Both the position numbers and the translations under genes were made by a program. A stretch of 64,000 nt of DNA, taken from Candidatus Streptomyces philanthi. Lineage in GTDB: Bacteria > Actinomycetota > Actinomycetes > Streptomycetales > Streptomycetaceae. The stretch spans positions 3,782,001-3,846,000 of the forward strand of contig CP073042.1 in the NCBI GenBank assembly GCA_018114805.1, given 5' to 3'. Positions 17,341-25,948 of this stretch are shown here, piece after piece; position 1 is the first letter of the stretch; each line of letters begins with the position of its first letter. The notes below the pieces were generated by a model that saw nothing but the letters and a program-made list of their open reading frames with translations, made no database searches and was not told the DNA's origin.

Positions 17341-18453
17341 TCAGGCGCCTCCGAAGGTGTAGCCGCGCCGCCGCATCAGCAGCACGAAGCAGGGCACGCC
17401 CACCACGGCGGTGATCACGCCGACCGGCAGTTCGACGGGGGCGAGCAGCACCCGGGAGAGGATGTCCACCCACACCAGGAGGACCGCCCCGAGCAGCGGC
17501 GCGACCGCGAGTACCCGCCGGTGGTCGGCACCGACCAGCATCCGCGCGAAGTGCGGCACCATCAGGCCGACGAAGCCGATCGCGCCGCTGACGGCGACGA
17601 CGGCGCCGGTCACGGCCGCCGTGGACAGGAACAGCTCGCCGCGCAGCCGGCGGGCGTCCACGCCGAGCGCCGCCGCGGTCTCGTCGCCCATGGCCATGGC
17701 GTTCAGCCGGCGCGCGGAGTACATCAGGTGGGTCAGGCCGAGGGTCACCACGACGGCGGCGATCGGCAGCGAGTCCCAGGTGGCCCCGCCCAGGCTGCCG
17801 AGCAGCCACATCATCGCCGAGCGCGCGGCCTCGCCGTGCTCGGCGCTGAAGACCATCAGGGTGGTGACGGCGGAGAAGCCGTAGTACATGGCCGTGCCGG
17901 TCAGCACCAGGCGCAGCGGGGTCAGCCCCTGCGGGGTGCGGGCCGCCGCGTACACCAGGGCAATCGAGGCCAGCGCCGAGCCGAACGCGGCGGTGGACAG
18001 CGCCCAGACGCCGAGCCCGCTGAGCGCCCCGAACAGCAGCACGGCGTTGGCGCCGACCGCCGCGCCCGAGGAGATGCCCAGCACGAACGGGTCGGCCAGC
18101 GCGTTGCGGACCATGGCCTGCACGGCCACGCCGATCCCCGCCAGGCCCGCCCCGACCACGGCGGCCAGCAGCGCCCGCGGGAACCGCAGCTCCCAGACGA
18201 TGGTGTACGCCGCCCGCTCGTCGGGCCCGATGGTGCCGCTGGTCAGCCCGGCGCCGAGGAACCGCAGCACCTCGCCCCAGGAGAGACCGGCGGAGCCGAA
18301 GGCGACGCCGCACACGAGGGAGCCGGGCAGTGCGACGACGAGCGCGACGATCAGTGGTGGCAGTGGCACGCGGCGCGGGGGCCGCCGGGGCGCGGGCGCG
18401 CCGGCCCCCTGGCCTGCGCGCGGCGGGGCGGCATCCTCGGTCGTGGTCGCCAC
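17341..18453 (-). CDS. FecCD/BtuC-type ABC transporter permease
   Basis: This 370-residue integral membrane protein has about ten hydrophobic segments after a 35-residue Pro/Arg-rich cytoplasmic start. Family features include RFPRALLAAVVGAGLAGIGV, GISSGAAVGANAVL and FVGLMVPHFARMLVGADHRR, the ATPase-coupling region. The start GTG 18453 follows AAGGGGGGAG. It is the first gene of the importer operon and lies behind a cobalamin riboswitch and a hairpin that overlaps its ribosome site. It is intact and 79 bp from the ATPase gene. Confidence 0.9.
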   Translation of the reverse strand: MATTTEDAAPPRAGQGAGAPAPRRPPRRVPLPPLIVALVVALPGSLVCGVAFGSAGLSWGEVLRFLGAGLTSGTIGPDERAAYTIVWELRFPRALLAAVVGAGLAGIGVAVQAMVRNALADPFVLGISSGAAVGANAVLLFGALSGLGVWALSTAAFGSALASIALVYAAARTPQGLTPLRLVLTGTAMYYGFSAVTTLMVFSAEHGEAARSAMMWLLGSLGGATWDSLPIAAVVVTLGLTHLMYSARRLNAMAMGDETAAALGVDARRLRGELFLSTAAVTGAVVAVSGAIGFVGLMVPHFARMLVGADHRRVLAVAPLLGAVLLVWVDILSRVLLAPVELPVGVITAVVGVPCFVLLMRRRGYTFGGA

Positions 18454-18465
18454 GGCGGGCTCCCC

Positions 18466-18498
18466 CCTTCACCTCGGGCCGCGACCGTACGGTGAAGG
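18466..18498 (-). promoter_or_regulatory. Hairpin overlapping the permease ribosome-binding site
   Basis: The arms CCTTCACC and GGTGAAGG (8 bp, perfect on the minus strand, 17-nt loop) end exactly where the GGGGGGAG ribosome site begins. It is between the riboswitch and the GTG start, so it is a candidate expression platform for translational control. Confidence 0.5.
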
Positions 18499-18564
18499 AG
18501 TGGCTCGGGGCGTTGCCCCGGGTGCGTCCCCTCGCAGTCCGCGGCGAGTAGTCCTGGAACATGC

Positions 18565-18687
18565 GCCGCCGCGGGTGATCGGGCTCGCGGAGCCCGCATC
18601 CCGGGGGATGCGTGGGCTCCGCCTACCGTTGCGGGTCAGCGCCGGACTTTCACCGGACTTCCCCCGCGGGGCACGTATGTGGTTGTG
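18565..18687 (-). ncRNA. Cobalamin riboswitch
   Basis: On the minus strand the sequence carries the conserved cobalamin-aptamer core: GGGGAAGTCCGGTGAAAGTC, then CCGGCGCTGACCCGCAACGG at about 18624-18665. A variable stem follows, and then a B12-box-like GAGCCCGATCACC at about 18574-18586. It ends about 110 nt before the GTG of the permease gene. In this class, cobalamin binding normally turns the downstream genes off. The 5' boundary is estimated. The match is by recognition of the consensus, not by a covariance search. Confidence 0.82.
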
Positions 18688-18768
18688 GAGCGGTCGCGCG
18701 CCCGGCCGGTCTGGTCCGCACGCGACCGGGGTGAGGTGCTGCCGGGCTTACGGCAGAGACTGCCAGGC

Positions 18769-19332
18769 TCAGCGGAAGAAGGCGATGCCGTCGTCGGGCA
18801 GGTCCTTGAGGTCCTTGGCCCACTCGCGCGGGTCGACGATCTTCTTCAGGTGCGCCGACATGTACGGCCGCAGCGGCACCTCGGGGGTGGCCTTCTCGCC
18901 GACCCACATCAGGTCGCTCTTGACGTACCCGTACAGCCGCTTGCCGCCCGTGTACGGGCCGGCGGCCGCGGTGCGCGCGACGGCGTCGGTGACCAGGTCG
19001 ATCTGCGGCTTCTGGTCGGCCAGCTCGCCGTACCAGATCTCCACAACGCCCTGGTCGCGGATCATGACGACCTCGACCTTGCGGTCCTTGTCGATCCGCC
19101 AGTAACCGGACTCGGTCTCCAGCGGGCGGACCTTCTTGCCCTCGGAGTCCAGCTCCCAGGTGTGCGAGACGTACTCGATGAAGTCGCGGCCGTCGTGCGT
19201 GAAGGTCGCCTCCTGCCCGAAGTTGCACTTCTCGGCGCCGGGGAAGTCGAAGACGCCCGCGCCCTCCCAGTTACCGAGGAGAAAGGCGAGGGGCACGAGG
19301 TCCGGGTGAAGGTCGGACGGGATCTCGATCAT
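18769..19332 (-). CDS. FABP-like / nitrobindin family protein (DUF1794)
   Basis: This 187-residue beta-barrel protein has the family's opening LHPDLVPLAFLLGNWEGAGVF, with the conserved GxWxGxG, and repeated Tyr/Trp-rich strands (SGYWRIDKDRKVEVVMI). A His near the C-terminus (MSAHLKK) could be the haem ligand found in nitrobindins, although many actinobacterial members are annotated only as FABP-like. It is probably cytoplasmic. The gene is intact and sits upstream of the riboswitch-led operon on the same strand. The haem role is inference. Confidence 0.85.
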   Translation of the reverse strand: MIEIPSDLHPDLVPLAFLLGNWEGAGVFDFPGAEKCNFGQEATFTHDGRDFIEYVSHTWELDSEGKKVRPLETESGYWRIDKDRKVEVVMIRDQGVVEIWYGELADQKPQIDLVTDAVARTAAAGPYTGGKRLYGYVKSDLMWVGEKATPEVPLRPYMSAHLKKIVDPREWAKDLKDLPDDGIAFFR

Positions 19333-19437
19333 CAGTTCAGGCGATCTGTAGTGAGGACGAGAGACGGCGCGTCGGCCCGTTCGGAGCCGGGCACTGCCGC
19401 AGGGGGCCGCGCCGGGGCGCGAGCGCGGAGGGGTCCG

Positions 19438-19539
19438 TCAGCGCTGGCCCTGGTACAGCTTGAACAGGGTGAGCCCCGCGAACGCGGCGATGAGCACGGC
19501 CATCAGGACCAGCAGCAGGGTGAAGACTGTCTCAAGCAC
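19438..19539 (-). CDS. 33-residue single-pass membrane peptide
   Basis: A GTG start at 19539 behind GAGGAG gives MLETVFTLLLVLMAVLIAA, then FAGLTLFKLYQGQR and TGA 19438-19440. Nearly all of it is one hydrophobic helix with a basic C-terminus, the pattern of conserved Streptomyces small membrane peptides. It lies about 100 bp before the DUF1794 gene on the same strand. The function is unknown. Confidence 0.7.
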   Translation of the reverse strand: MLETVFTLLLVLMAVLIAAFAGLTLFKLYQGQR

Positions 19540-19690
19540 GAGCGCGCTCCTCGGACACAGTGTGGGGTGTTACGGACCGAGCCCGAGTCTAGCCCGCGCC
19601 CCGACGGCCGGCGCTGTGAGGTCCACCGCCCCCGGTCGCGCCCGCCGACGCCCGGCGCGGGCGGGGTGGGCGCGCGCCTACAGTGAGCCC

Positions 19691-20056
19691 ATGGCGAAGA
19701 AGCTCGTGATCAAGGTGACGGCGGGCGCGGACGCGCCCGAGCGGTGCTCGCAGGCGTTCACGGTGGCGGCCGTGGCCGTGGCCAGCGGCGTCGAGGTCTC
19801 GCTGTGGCTGACCGGGGAGTCCTCCTGGTTCGCGCTGCCGGGCCGGGCGGCCGAGTTCGAGCTGCCGCACGCGGCGCCGCTGCCCGACCTGATCGACGGT
19901 ATCCTGAGCGGCGGTGGCGCGCTGACCGTCTGCACGCAGTGCGCGGCCCGTCGCGACATCGAGGAGTCCGACCTGATCCCGGGCGCCCGCATCGCCGGTG
20001 CGCAGGTCTTCGTGAGCGAGGTCATGCCGGACGGCGTGCAGGCGCTCGTCTACTGA
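19691..20056 (+). CDS. DsrE-family protein
   Basis: This 121-residue protein has the DsrE/DsrF-like alpha/beta fold: MAKKLVIKVTAGADAPERC, a hydrophobic strand VEVSLWLTGESSWF, and a Cys pair in LTVCTQCAARRDI that could carry persulfide. It is intact and cytoplasmic. The neighbourhood also holds a rhodanese and a MoaD-like protein, so a part in sulfur handling is possible but unproven. The ATG lies just after CAGTGAGCCC, a weak ribosome site. Confidence 0.85.
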   Translation: MAKKLVIKVTAGADAPERCSQAFTVAAVAVASGVEVSLWLTGESSWFALPGRAAEFELPHAAPLPDLIDGILSGGGALTVCTQCAARRDIEESDLIPGARIAGAQVFVSEVMPDGVQALVY

Positions 20057-20144
20057 TCCGCCCGCACGCTCCGGGGCCCGGGCGGGCCCGTACGAGGCTC
20101 GTATGTGCTGGTCCGGGGCTCGTACGGAGTCCCCGCTCCGGGCC

Positions 20145-20557
20145 TCACGGGTGGTGCTTGCCGTCGAGCTCGTCCCACCACGCGTCGGACTGCGGGTCGC
20201 CCGTGCGCGCGCCGCGCTCGGCGTAGGACCCGCCACGCGCGCCGGGGTCCGAGGGCGGCGCCCCGGGGGCCGCGTCCTGTGCTGGGGTCGGGCCACAGGT
20301 CCAGGTCGGGGGCGGCGCCGGGGGGCGTGGTCGGTGCGCTGGCCCGGTGGTCGCGGGGGCGGCTCGTCGAACCACCGGTCGTCGGGGCCGCGCCGGTTGG
20401 CCACGATCGCCGCGAGCGGCGGAATCACCATGGCCACCACGCACATGCCGACCGCCACCGGAACCGACCACAGCCGGACCACGGCCCATGCCGACACGAA
20501 GAGCGTCAGGCACGCACCCATCATGAGGAAGTAGCCACGTCGCCGCCGGGCGTACAT
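20145..20557 (-). pseudogene. DUF3099 membrane protein (frameshifted)
   Basis: This small Streptomyces membrane protein starts at ATG 20557 with MYARRRRGYFLMMGACLTLF and has two transmembrane helices (to AAIVANRRGPDDRWFDE). The expected end, GDPQSDAWWDELDGKHHP, is in a different frame and stops at 20145. At least one frameshift therefore lies between about 20290 and 20380, in a Pro/Arg-rich linker. The function is unknown. The region 20558-20826 upstream holds nothing I can support. Confidence 0.72.
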
Positions 20558-20826
20558 GCCTCCAGCGTACGACTGGACCTCGGGCCCGCACCTGGTGTGT
20601 GGCCTGGACGGTGTGGGGACACTTCCCCGCCCCGCACCGGCCCTGCCCATCGCGCTGCCCGCCCCCGTGCGGGCAGCGCGATGCCCCGACGACGACGCCG
20701 GGGCGCGCCGAAGTCGCACATCGCGCGCACGCCGTGCCGGTGCGCACACGCGCGGAGGGCCGCTCCCCATTACAAGGCGTCCAACCCCTTGGGTGCGGCC
20801 CTCCGGTCACGCTGGCGCGTCACGCG

Positions 20827-21114
20827 TCAGACGGTGATGGCGACCTCCGCCAGGCCACCCTGCTGGGCGACGACGGTGCGGTCGGCGGTCGCGCCGGGCA
20901 CCAGGGCGCGCAGCGTCCAGGTGCCTTCGGCGGCGTAGAAGCGGAACTGTCCGGTGGCCGAGGTGGGCACCTCAGCGGTGAACTCGCCGGTGCTGTCCAG
21001 CAGGCGCACGTAGCCGGTGACGGGGTGGCCGTCGCGGGTCACGCTGCCCTGGATGGTGGTCTCACCGGGCTTGATCGTCGCCGCGTCGGGGCCGCCGGCC
21101 TGGGCTCCACACAT
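20827..21114 (-). CDS. DUF1416 domain protein
   Basis: This 95-residue protein is predicted to be a transthyretin/SdrD-like beta sandwich (ETTIQGSVTRDGHPVTGYVRL, FRFYAAEGTWTLRALVPG). In actinobacteria this family is regularly encoded next to a thiosulfate sulfurtransferase, as here, and the two are thought to work together in sulfur metabolism. The N-terminal MCGAQAGGPDA has a Cys at position 2. It is intact, 92 bp after the rhodanese gene and probably in its operon. Confidence 0.88.
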   Translation of the reverse strand: MCGAQAGGPDAATIKPGETTIQGSVTRDGHPVTGYVRLLDSTGEFTAEVPTSATGQFRFYAAEGTWTLRALVPGATADRTVVAQQGGLAEVAITV

Positions 21115-21206
21115 GGGTGTCTGTCCTTACGTCATGGAGGAAGAAGGTCGCGAGGGACCAGAGGAGGGGAGGGTGGAGCGGGTCGGGGAACCGGGAGCCC
21201 AGGGGC

Positions 21207-22046
21207 TCAGGAGCCCGAGCCGACCTCGATCGCCACGCCGACCAGCGAGCCGTACTCGGTCCAGGAGCCGTCGTAGTTCTTCACGTTGCTCTGGCCGAGC
21301 AGCTCGTGCAGCACGAACCAGGTGTGGGCGGAGCGCTCGCCGATGCGGCAGTAGGCGATGGTGTCCTTGGCCAGGTCCACGCCCTCGCTCTCGTAGAGCG
21401 CCTTCAGCTCGTCGTCTGACTTGAACGTGCCGTCGTCGTTCGCGGCCTTGGACCACGGGATGTTGCGGGCGCTGGGCACGTGGCCGGGGCGCTGCGACTG
21501 CTCCTGCGGCAGGTGCGCCGGGGCGAGCAGCTTGCCGGAGAACTCGTCGGGGGAGCGCACGTCGACCAGGTTGAGCGAGCCGATGGCGGCCACGACGTCG
21601 TCGCGGAAGGCGCGGATCGAGCTGTCCTGCGGCTTGGCCTTGTACTCCGTGGCCGGGCGGGTGGGGACCTCGGCGACCAGGTCGCGCGAGTCCAGCTCCC
21701 ACTTCTTGCGGCCACCGTCGAGCAGCTTGACGTCCTGGTGCCCGTGGAGCTTGAAGTACCAGTAGGCGTACGACGCGAACCAGTTGTTGTTGCCGCCGTA
21801 GAGCACGACGGTGTCGTCGTTGGCGATGCCCTTCTCGGAGAGCAGCTTCTCGAAGCCGGCCTGGTCCACGAAGTCGCGGCGCACCGGGTCCTGGAGGTCC
21901 TTCTTCCAGTCGATCCGGATGGCGTTCTTGATGTGGTTCTTGTCGTAGGCCGACGTGTCCTCGTCGACCTCGACGATGACCGTCTTCGGGTCATCGATAC
22001 GGGCTTGGACCCACTCGGCGTCCACCAGGACGTCGCTGCGGCTCAT
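21207..22046 (-). CDS. Thiosulfate sulfurtransferase (rhodanese, two-domain)
   Basis: The product transfers sulfane sulfur from thiosulfate to an acceptor. The 279-residue protein has two rhodanese domains. The first is inactive, with Gly-Gly-Asn-Asn at the loop VVLYGGNNNWFAS. The second has the catalytic Cys in AYCRIGERSAHTWFVL. It is full length and intact, with the C-terminal SWTEYGSLVGVAIEVG. It sits downstream of a cysteine-rich leader peptide (22237-22317), so expression is probably tuned to cysteine supply, and just upstream of DUF1416. It corresponds to the actinobacterial CysA-type sulfurtransferase. Confidence 0.93.
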   Translation of the reverse strand: MSRSDVLVDAEWVQARIDDPKTVIVEVDEDTSAYDKNHIKNAIRIDWKKDLQDPVRRDFVDQAGFEKLLSEKGIANDDTVVLYGGNNNWFASYAYWYFKLHGHQDVKLLDGGRKKWELDSRDLVAEVPTRPATEYKAKPQDSSIRAFRDDVVAAIGSLNLVDVRSPDEFSGKLLAPAHLPQEQSQRPGHVPSARNIPWSKAANDDGTFKSDDELKALYESEGVDLAKDTIAYCRIGERSAHTWFVLHELLGQSNVKNYDGSWTEYGSLVGVAIEVGSGS

Positions 22047-22236
22047 GCTGTTCTCCTCCGGGGCAGATACGGATGGTGCACGGTGACGCAGATTGGCGTA
22101 CCGGCAGGCGGCGACGGGGATGCGCGCGGCGCTGCACGGGGGCGGTACGAAGCCGGGCCCGGCTTGCGCGGAGGTGGGGCAAACCCGCGGGTTGTGCGCG
22201 GTACGCGCCTGGGCAAACCAGGAAGAGCGGCCTCGG

Positions 22237-22317
22237 TCAGACAGGGCGACAGAGCATGGCGGCGACGCGGCACAGGTCTACTGCCCGCCGCTTCGTGAGA
22301 TCCGCCTGTCGCTTCAT
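22237..22317 (-). CDS. Cys-containing leader peptide (Ms5788A-like)
   Basis: A 26-residue peptide, MKRQADLTKRRAVDLCRVAA then MLCRPV, with two Cys codons near the end. It matches the actinobacterial leader peptides (TKRRAVDLCRVA signature) found before sulfur genes, where ribosome stalling at Cys codons senses cysteine shortage. There is no ribosome site. A promoter (22325-22353) puts the transcript start at or next to the ATG, so it is probably leaderless. About 190 nt separate its stop from the rhodanese start. Confidence 0.8.
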   Translation of the reverse strand: MKRQADLTKRRAVDLCRVAAMLCRPV

Positions 22318-22324
22318 GTATTCG

Positions 22325-22353
22325 ATCGTAAGGACGGGGGGCGGGCGTGTCAC
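22325..22353 (-). promoter_or_regulatory. Promoter of the Cys leader peptide and rhodanese operon
   Basis: On the minus strand the -35 box is GTGACA (22348-22353), followed by a 17-bp spacer and the -10 box TACGAT (22325-22330). The ATG starts 7 bp after the -10. This is the spacing of leaderless promoters. Confidence 0.65.
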
Positions 22354-22579
22354 CGGCGTGCCGTATAGTGAGACGAATATGTCTGCGATGTGGTACGCCT
22401 GACGGGTGCGTACGGCCCGGTGCCCGGCGCGGGACAGGCTTTTCGCGGACGGCATCTGTACTGCGGAACCAGCCGTCTCAGTGTGTGGACGGGATCTGAA
22501 CGGCCGGTGCCGGGCCGCGCCCGAAGGCGGTCGGCCCGGCACCCCGGTCGGCCCGGCGGTCGGTCAGCGCGCCAGCGCG

Positions 22580-23449
22580 TCAGCCCGTCAGCTCGACCGC
22601 GTGGCCCTCGGCCTCGATGTCCACGCCGTCGGGGGTGGTCTCGATCGCCTTTAGCCCCAGACCGGCCGGCAGGCCGTCCACCTTGCGGTCGATGTCGGTC
22701 CGCTCGCGGACCTTGTCTTCCCAGCCCGGCACCGCGCCGGCGGGGATCTTGTCGGCGTGCAGCCGGATCGTGTCACCGTTGACCACGCTCACCGTCCCGT
22801 ACGCGCTGATCTTGAAGCCGAGCAGTCCGCCGCTGATCTTCACCCGGCTCTTGCCGGTGTCGTCCTTGCCGGCGTAGCCCACGGTGATGCCCAGGCCGGC
22901 GGCCTTGGAGAGGTCCGCGTAGCTGACGTGGGCCCGGCCGGTGGCGTGGTCGGCGACGGCGGAGGAGAAGTTGTCGGAGACCTTGACGTCGCGCATGGTG
23001 GCCGTCATCTCGGTGATGCGGACGGCCCGGCCGTTCTCCTCGCTGGTCAGCCCGTCGAAGGTGACCTCGATCTCGTCGAACTTCTTGCTGACCACCTGGG
23101 TGAGGAAGGGGAAGCCCTTGATCGACACCTCGCGCGTGCCGGTCAGGTTCTCCTTGCTCTTGATCTTCTTGGCCGCCTCGTCCTCCACTACGTTGACCGC
23201 GATCCGGTCGGCGGCGACGAAGAGCCCGCCCAGGATCACCAGGAGGATCAGCAGGCCGCGCCCGCGTCGGCGCGGCGGTGGGGCCCCGCGGTCGTCGTAG
23301 TCGTCGTAACCGCCGTGGCCGCCCACGGGCGGGGCCTGCCCTTGTCCGTAGACGTCGTACCCGTCGCCATAGCCACCGGCCCCCTGGTGGTACGGCGCGT
23401 CGCCCGGGCTGCCCCTGCTCGCTGCGTCCGTATGCGCCGCGTCCGACAT
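22580..23449 (-). CDS. DUF2993 membrane-anchored protein (first of two)
   Basis: This 289-residue protein has a Gly/Tyr/Asp-rich cytoplasmic start (about 60 residues), an Arg-rich stop, one transmembrane helix (GLLILLVILGGLFVAADRIA) and an extracytoplasmic LmeA-like DUF2993 domain. The family feature is IKGFPFLTQVVSKKFDEIEV. LmeA in mycobacteria acts in lipoglycan assembly; whether this one does is unknown. It is intact. A second, broken member lies at 43330-44883. Confidence 0.85.
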   Translation of the reverse strand: MSDAAHTDAASRGSPGDAPYHQGAGGYGDGYDVYGQGQAPPVGGHGGYDDYDDRGAPPPRRRGRGLLILLVILGGLFVAADRIAVNVVEDEAAKKIKSKENLTGTREVSIKGFPFLTQVVSKKFDEIEVTFDGLTSEENGRAVRITEMTATMRDVKVSDNFSSAVADHATGRAHVSYADLSKAAGLGITVGYAGKDDTGKSRVKISGGLLGFKISAYGTVSVVNGDTIRLHADKIPAGAVPGWEDKVRERTDIDRKVDGLPAGLGLKAIETTPDGVDIEAEGHAVELTG

Positions 23450-23667
23450 GCTTCGCCCCCCCAGGGTCTCGGTCAGGTCTGTGCTTGAGGCTGTGAGCCT
23501 AGCCGCACGCGTCCGAAATCGGCCGAACGTGCGCTCGTATCCGAGGGCCGTCCCCTCGAATTCCGGCCGGTTCGCGTACCCGTCGCGCGGCCTTCGCCCG
23601 CCCGACGCTCCGGGTTCCCCGGCCCGCCGGCCCGTATGTCCGGCCGGCGGGTTCGGGGGCGCGGCAC

Positions 23668-25383
23668 TCAGCCGAGCGTCCGGCCGAGCAGGTAGACCGC
23701 CGGGGCCGCGGCCGTGAGCGGCAACGCGACGCCGGCCGTGAGGTGCACGAACCGCGACGGGTAGTCGTAGCTGGCCACCCGCAGCCCGATCAGCGCGCAG
23801 GCCCCGGCGGCCAGCCCGATGGCTGCTCCGGACGTGCCGAAGTCGGTGGCGCGCGCGACGGCGAAGCCGGCGCCGCCCGACGCGGCCAGCGCCAGGAGCA
23901 CGGAGACGGCGCCCGGCAGCGGCAGCGCGCGGGCGAGTGCCGCGATGCCCACGCCGGCCGCGCCGATCACGACCGGGTCCGCGTCGGTGGCCAGGAACCC
24001 GGCCGCGACCACGGCGAGCGCCGCCGAGGTCGCGGTGGCGGTCAGCCCGTACAGCCGCTCGTCGGGCGGGCTGAGGTTGCGCAACTGGAGCACGATCACC
24101 AGCAGCAGCCAGCAGCCGAGGGTGCCGATGAGTACCGTGGGCGCCTGGTCCCGGTCGGTGGTCAGCAACCCGATGTCGGCCGCGACGCCGCCGAGGAAGG
24201 CCAGCGCGATGCCCTGCCGCGCGGGCCACATGCCGTTCAGCCGGAACCAGCCCGCCGCCGTCACCGCCTGCAACAGCACCACGTCCACCGCGAGCGCCGG
24301 CTCCGCCACCGGCGCGGCCACCGCGAGCAGCCCGGCAAGCACGGCGGTCAGCAGCGCGGGCTGGAGCCCTGGCCCGAGGATCTGCGGCCGGCCCTCGGCC
24401 CGCGCCTTCTCCGCCGCGGTCATCGGCTCGGCGGCGGGCGGCTTGGCGGCCGGAGTGGCGGTCGGGCCGGTGGGTGCGCCGGCCGACCCTCCGGCCGTCG
24501 TGTCGCCGCCGCCCTGCCCGCCCGGCGTGGGGGTCACGTGCCGCGGGGCCCTGTCGTACGGGGCGCCGTCGTACGGGGCGTACGCGACCCGGGCCTGGTG
24601 TCCCTGCTGGCCCTGGCCCTGCTGAACCTGGTGCCTCAGGTGGTCCCGCTAGCCCTGGCCGTAGGGCTGCTGGCCCTGGCCGTACGGGTCGGTGCCGTAC
24701 CCGTGCGCCGGGGCGCCCGCCTCGGGCGCGTACGGCTCGTGGTGCGACGGGTGGGTCTGGTGGTTCGGGTGGGCCGGGTGGATCGGGGCTGTTTCGCCGT
24801 AGCCCGCATGGGGCTGCTGCCACGGCTGGCCGGCCGATGCCCGTGCGGGGTCGCCCAACTCCCGCTGCCCGGCCGGTGTTTGCTGGCCGTTGGGTGCGGC
24901 GGGGTCAGGGTAGCCGGCACCGGCCGGGTAGCCGCCGGGGCTGGGCTGGTGGTGCGCGGGGTGCGGCTGCTGCGGCGGGTAGGCGGTGGCCTCGTCGTCG
25001 TAGCTGGGCCAGACCGGCTCGTTCGGGTAGGCCGCGTAGCCGCCCTGGCCGGGGCCGCCCCCGCCCTGCGGGGTGCCGTAGCCGGCCTGCGGCCCCGGCC
25101 CGTGGTCGTCACCGGGCCGCGTCCCGTAGTCGGCGTGCTGCCCGTGACCGGGCTGCGTCCCGTAGCCGGGTTGCCGCGCGTGCCCGGGGTGTGCCGGGTG
25201 GCCGCCCTGCGTCCCGTAGCCGGCCGCCGCGTCGTGTCCGCCATAGCCCTGGTGCCCCGGATAGCCGGACCGCGCCCCATAGCCGGGCTGCTGGGCGTAC
25301 GGGTCGGGGGCTGCCGGGTGCCGCTGGTCCGTGGGGTCGGCGGGCGGGTACGGCTGCTGGGGATCGTGTGGCTGGTCCCTCAT
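23668..25383 (-). pseudogene. Large Streptomyces integral membrane protein with Gly/Pro/Tyr/Gln-rich N-terminus (internal stop)
   Basis: The first 245 residues from ATG 25383 are low-complexity (many GYG, QPGYG and PxHP words). TAG 24649-24651 then interrupts QQPYGQG-RDHLRHQVQQ, where Gln would fit (CAG to TAG). The same frame continues through 9-10 hydrophobic segments (LGPGLQPALLTAVLAGLLAV, LIGTLGCWLLLVIVLQLRNL) to 23668. The two halves are otherwise one gene by frame and by the order known in relatives. The function is unknown. It lies 10 bp downstream of the MoaD-like gene. Confidence 0.75.
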
Positions 25384-25393
25384 GGCCTGGGGC

Positions 25394-25678
25394 TCACCCT
25401 CCTGCGAACGGGGGGAGCACCTCGACCGTGCCGCCGTCCGCCAGTTGGACCGCGTGGTGGTCGCGGGTGCCGACGGGGTCGCCGTCGATCAGGAACGAGC
25501 AGCGCAGCAGCACCCGGGCGAACTCCGGCTCCGCGCGGTACCGGTCGCGGGCCGCGGCGAGCGCGTCGGCCAGCGTGTGCGCGGCGTACGGCTCCTCCGC
25601 GGTGCCGGCCGCCGCCTTGGCCGCCGCCCAGTACCGGATGGTCCCGGTCGGCGGGGCCACCGTGTCCGTTGCCGCCAT
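25394..25678 (-). CDS. MoaD/ThiS-family sulfur-carrier-like protein
   Basis: This 94-residue ubiquitin-like protein ends in the required Gly-Gly (LPPFAGG), which is thiocarboxylated in sulfur carriers. Its core is TIRYWAAAKAAAGTAEE and LLRCSFLIDGDP. The start ATG 25678 follows GAGGAGTCCC. It is intact, with a sulfurtransferase about 3.3 kb away on the same strand. Its partner E1-like enzyme is not in the window, so molybdopterin synthesis and another thiolation reaction are both possible. Confidence 0.87.
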   Translation of the reverse strand: MAATDTVAPPTGTIRYWAAAKAAAGTAEEPYAAHTLADALAAARDRYRAEPEFARVLLRCSFLIDGDPVGTRDHHAVQLADGGTVEVLPPFAGG

Positions 25679-25948
25679 GGGACTCCTCTTCTCGTCCGTC
25701 TCTCGTCTGTGTCCTCCGCGACGTGCTCGTCGTCGCCGCTCGCCTGCCCCCGCGCCGGGCGCGTGCCGCCCTCCATTATGACGCCTCGCGCCCGGCCCCT
25801 TCGCCGTTGCCCGCCCACAGTCCTGTCGTCCTCGCCCCCGCCGTCCGCCCCGGCCGCTCGCCCCCGGCCCCCGCGCACCCCCGCCCACCTCCACCCCGGG
25901 CCGAAACTCCAGAGCGGGGCCGCTTGGCGCTCCCATAGGGTGCGCGAC

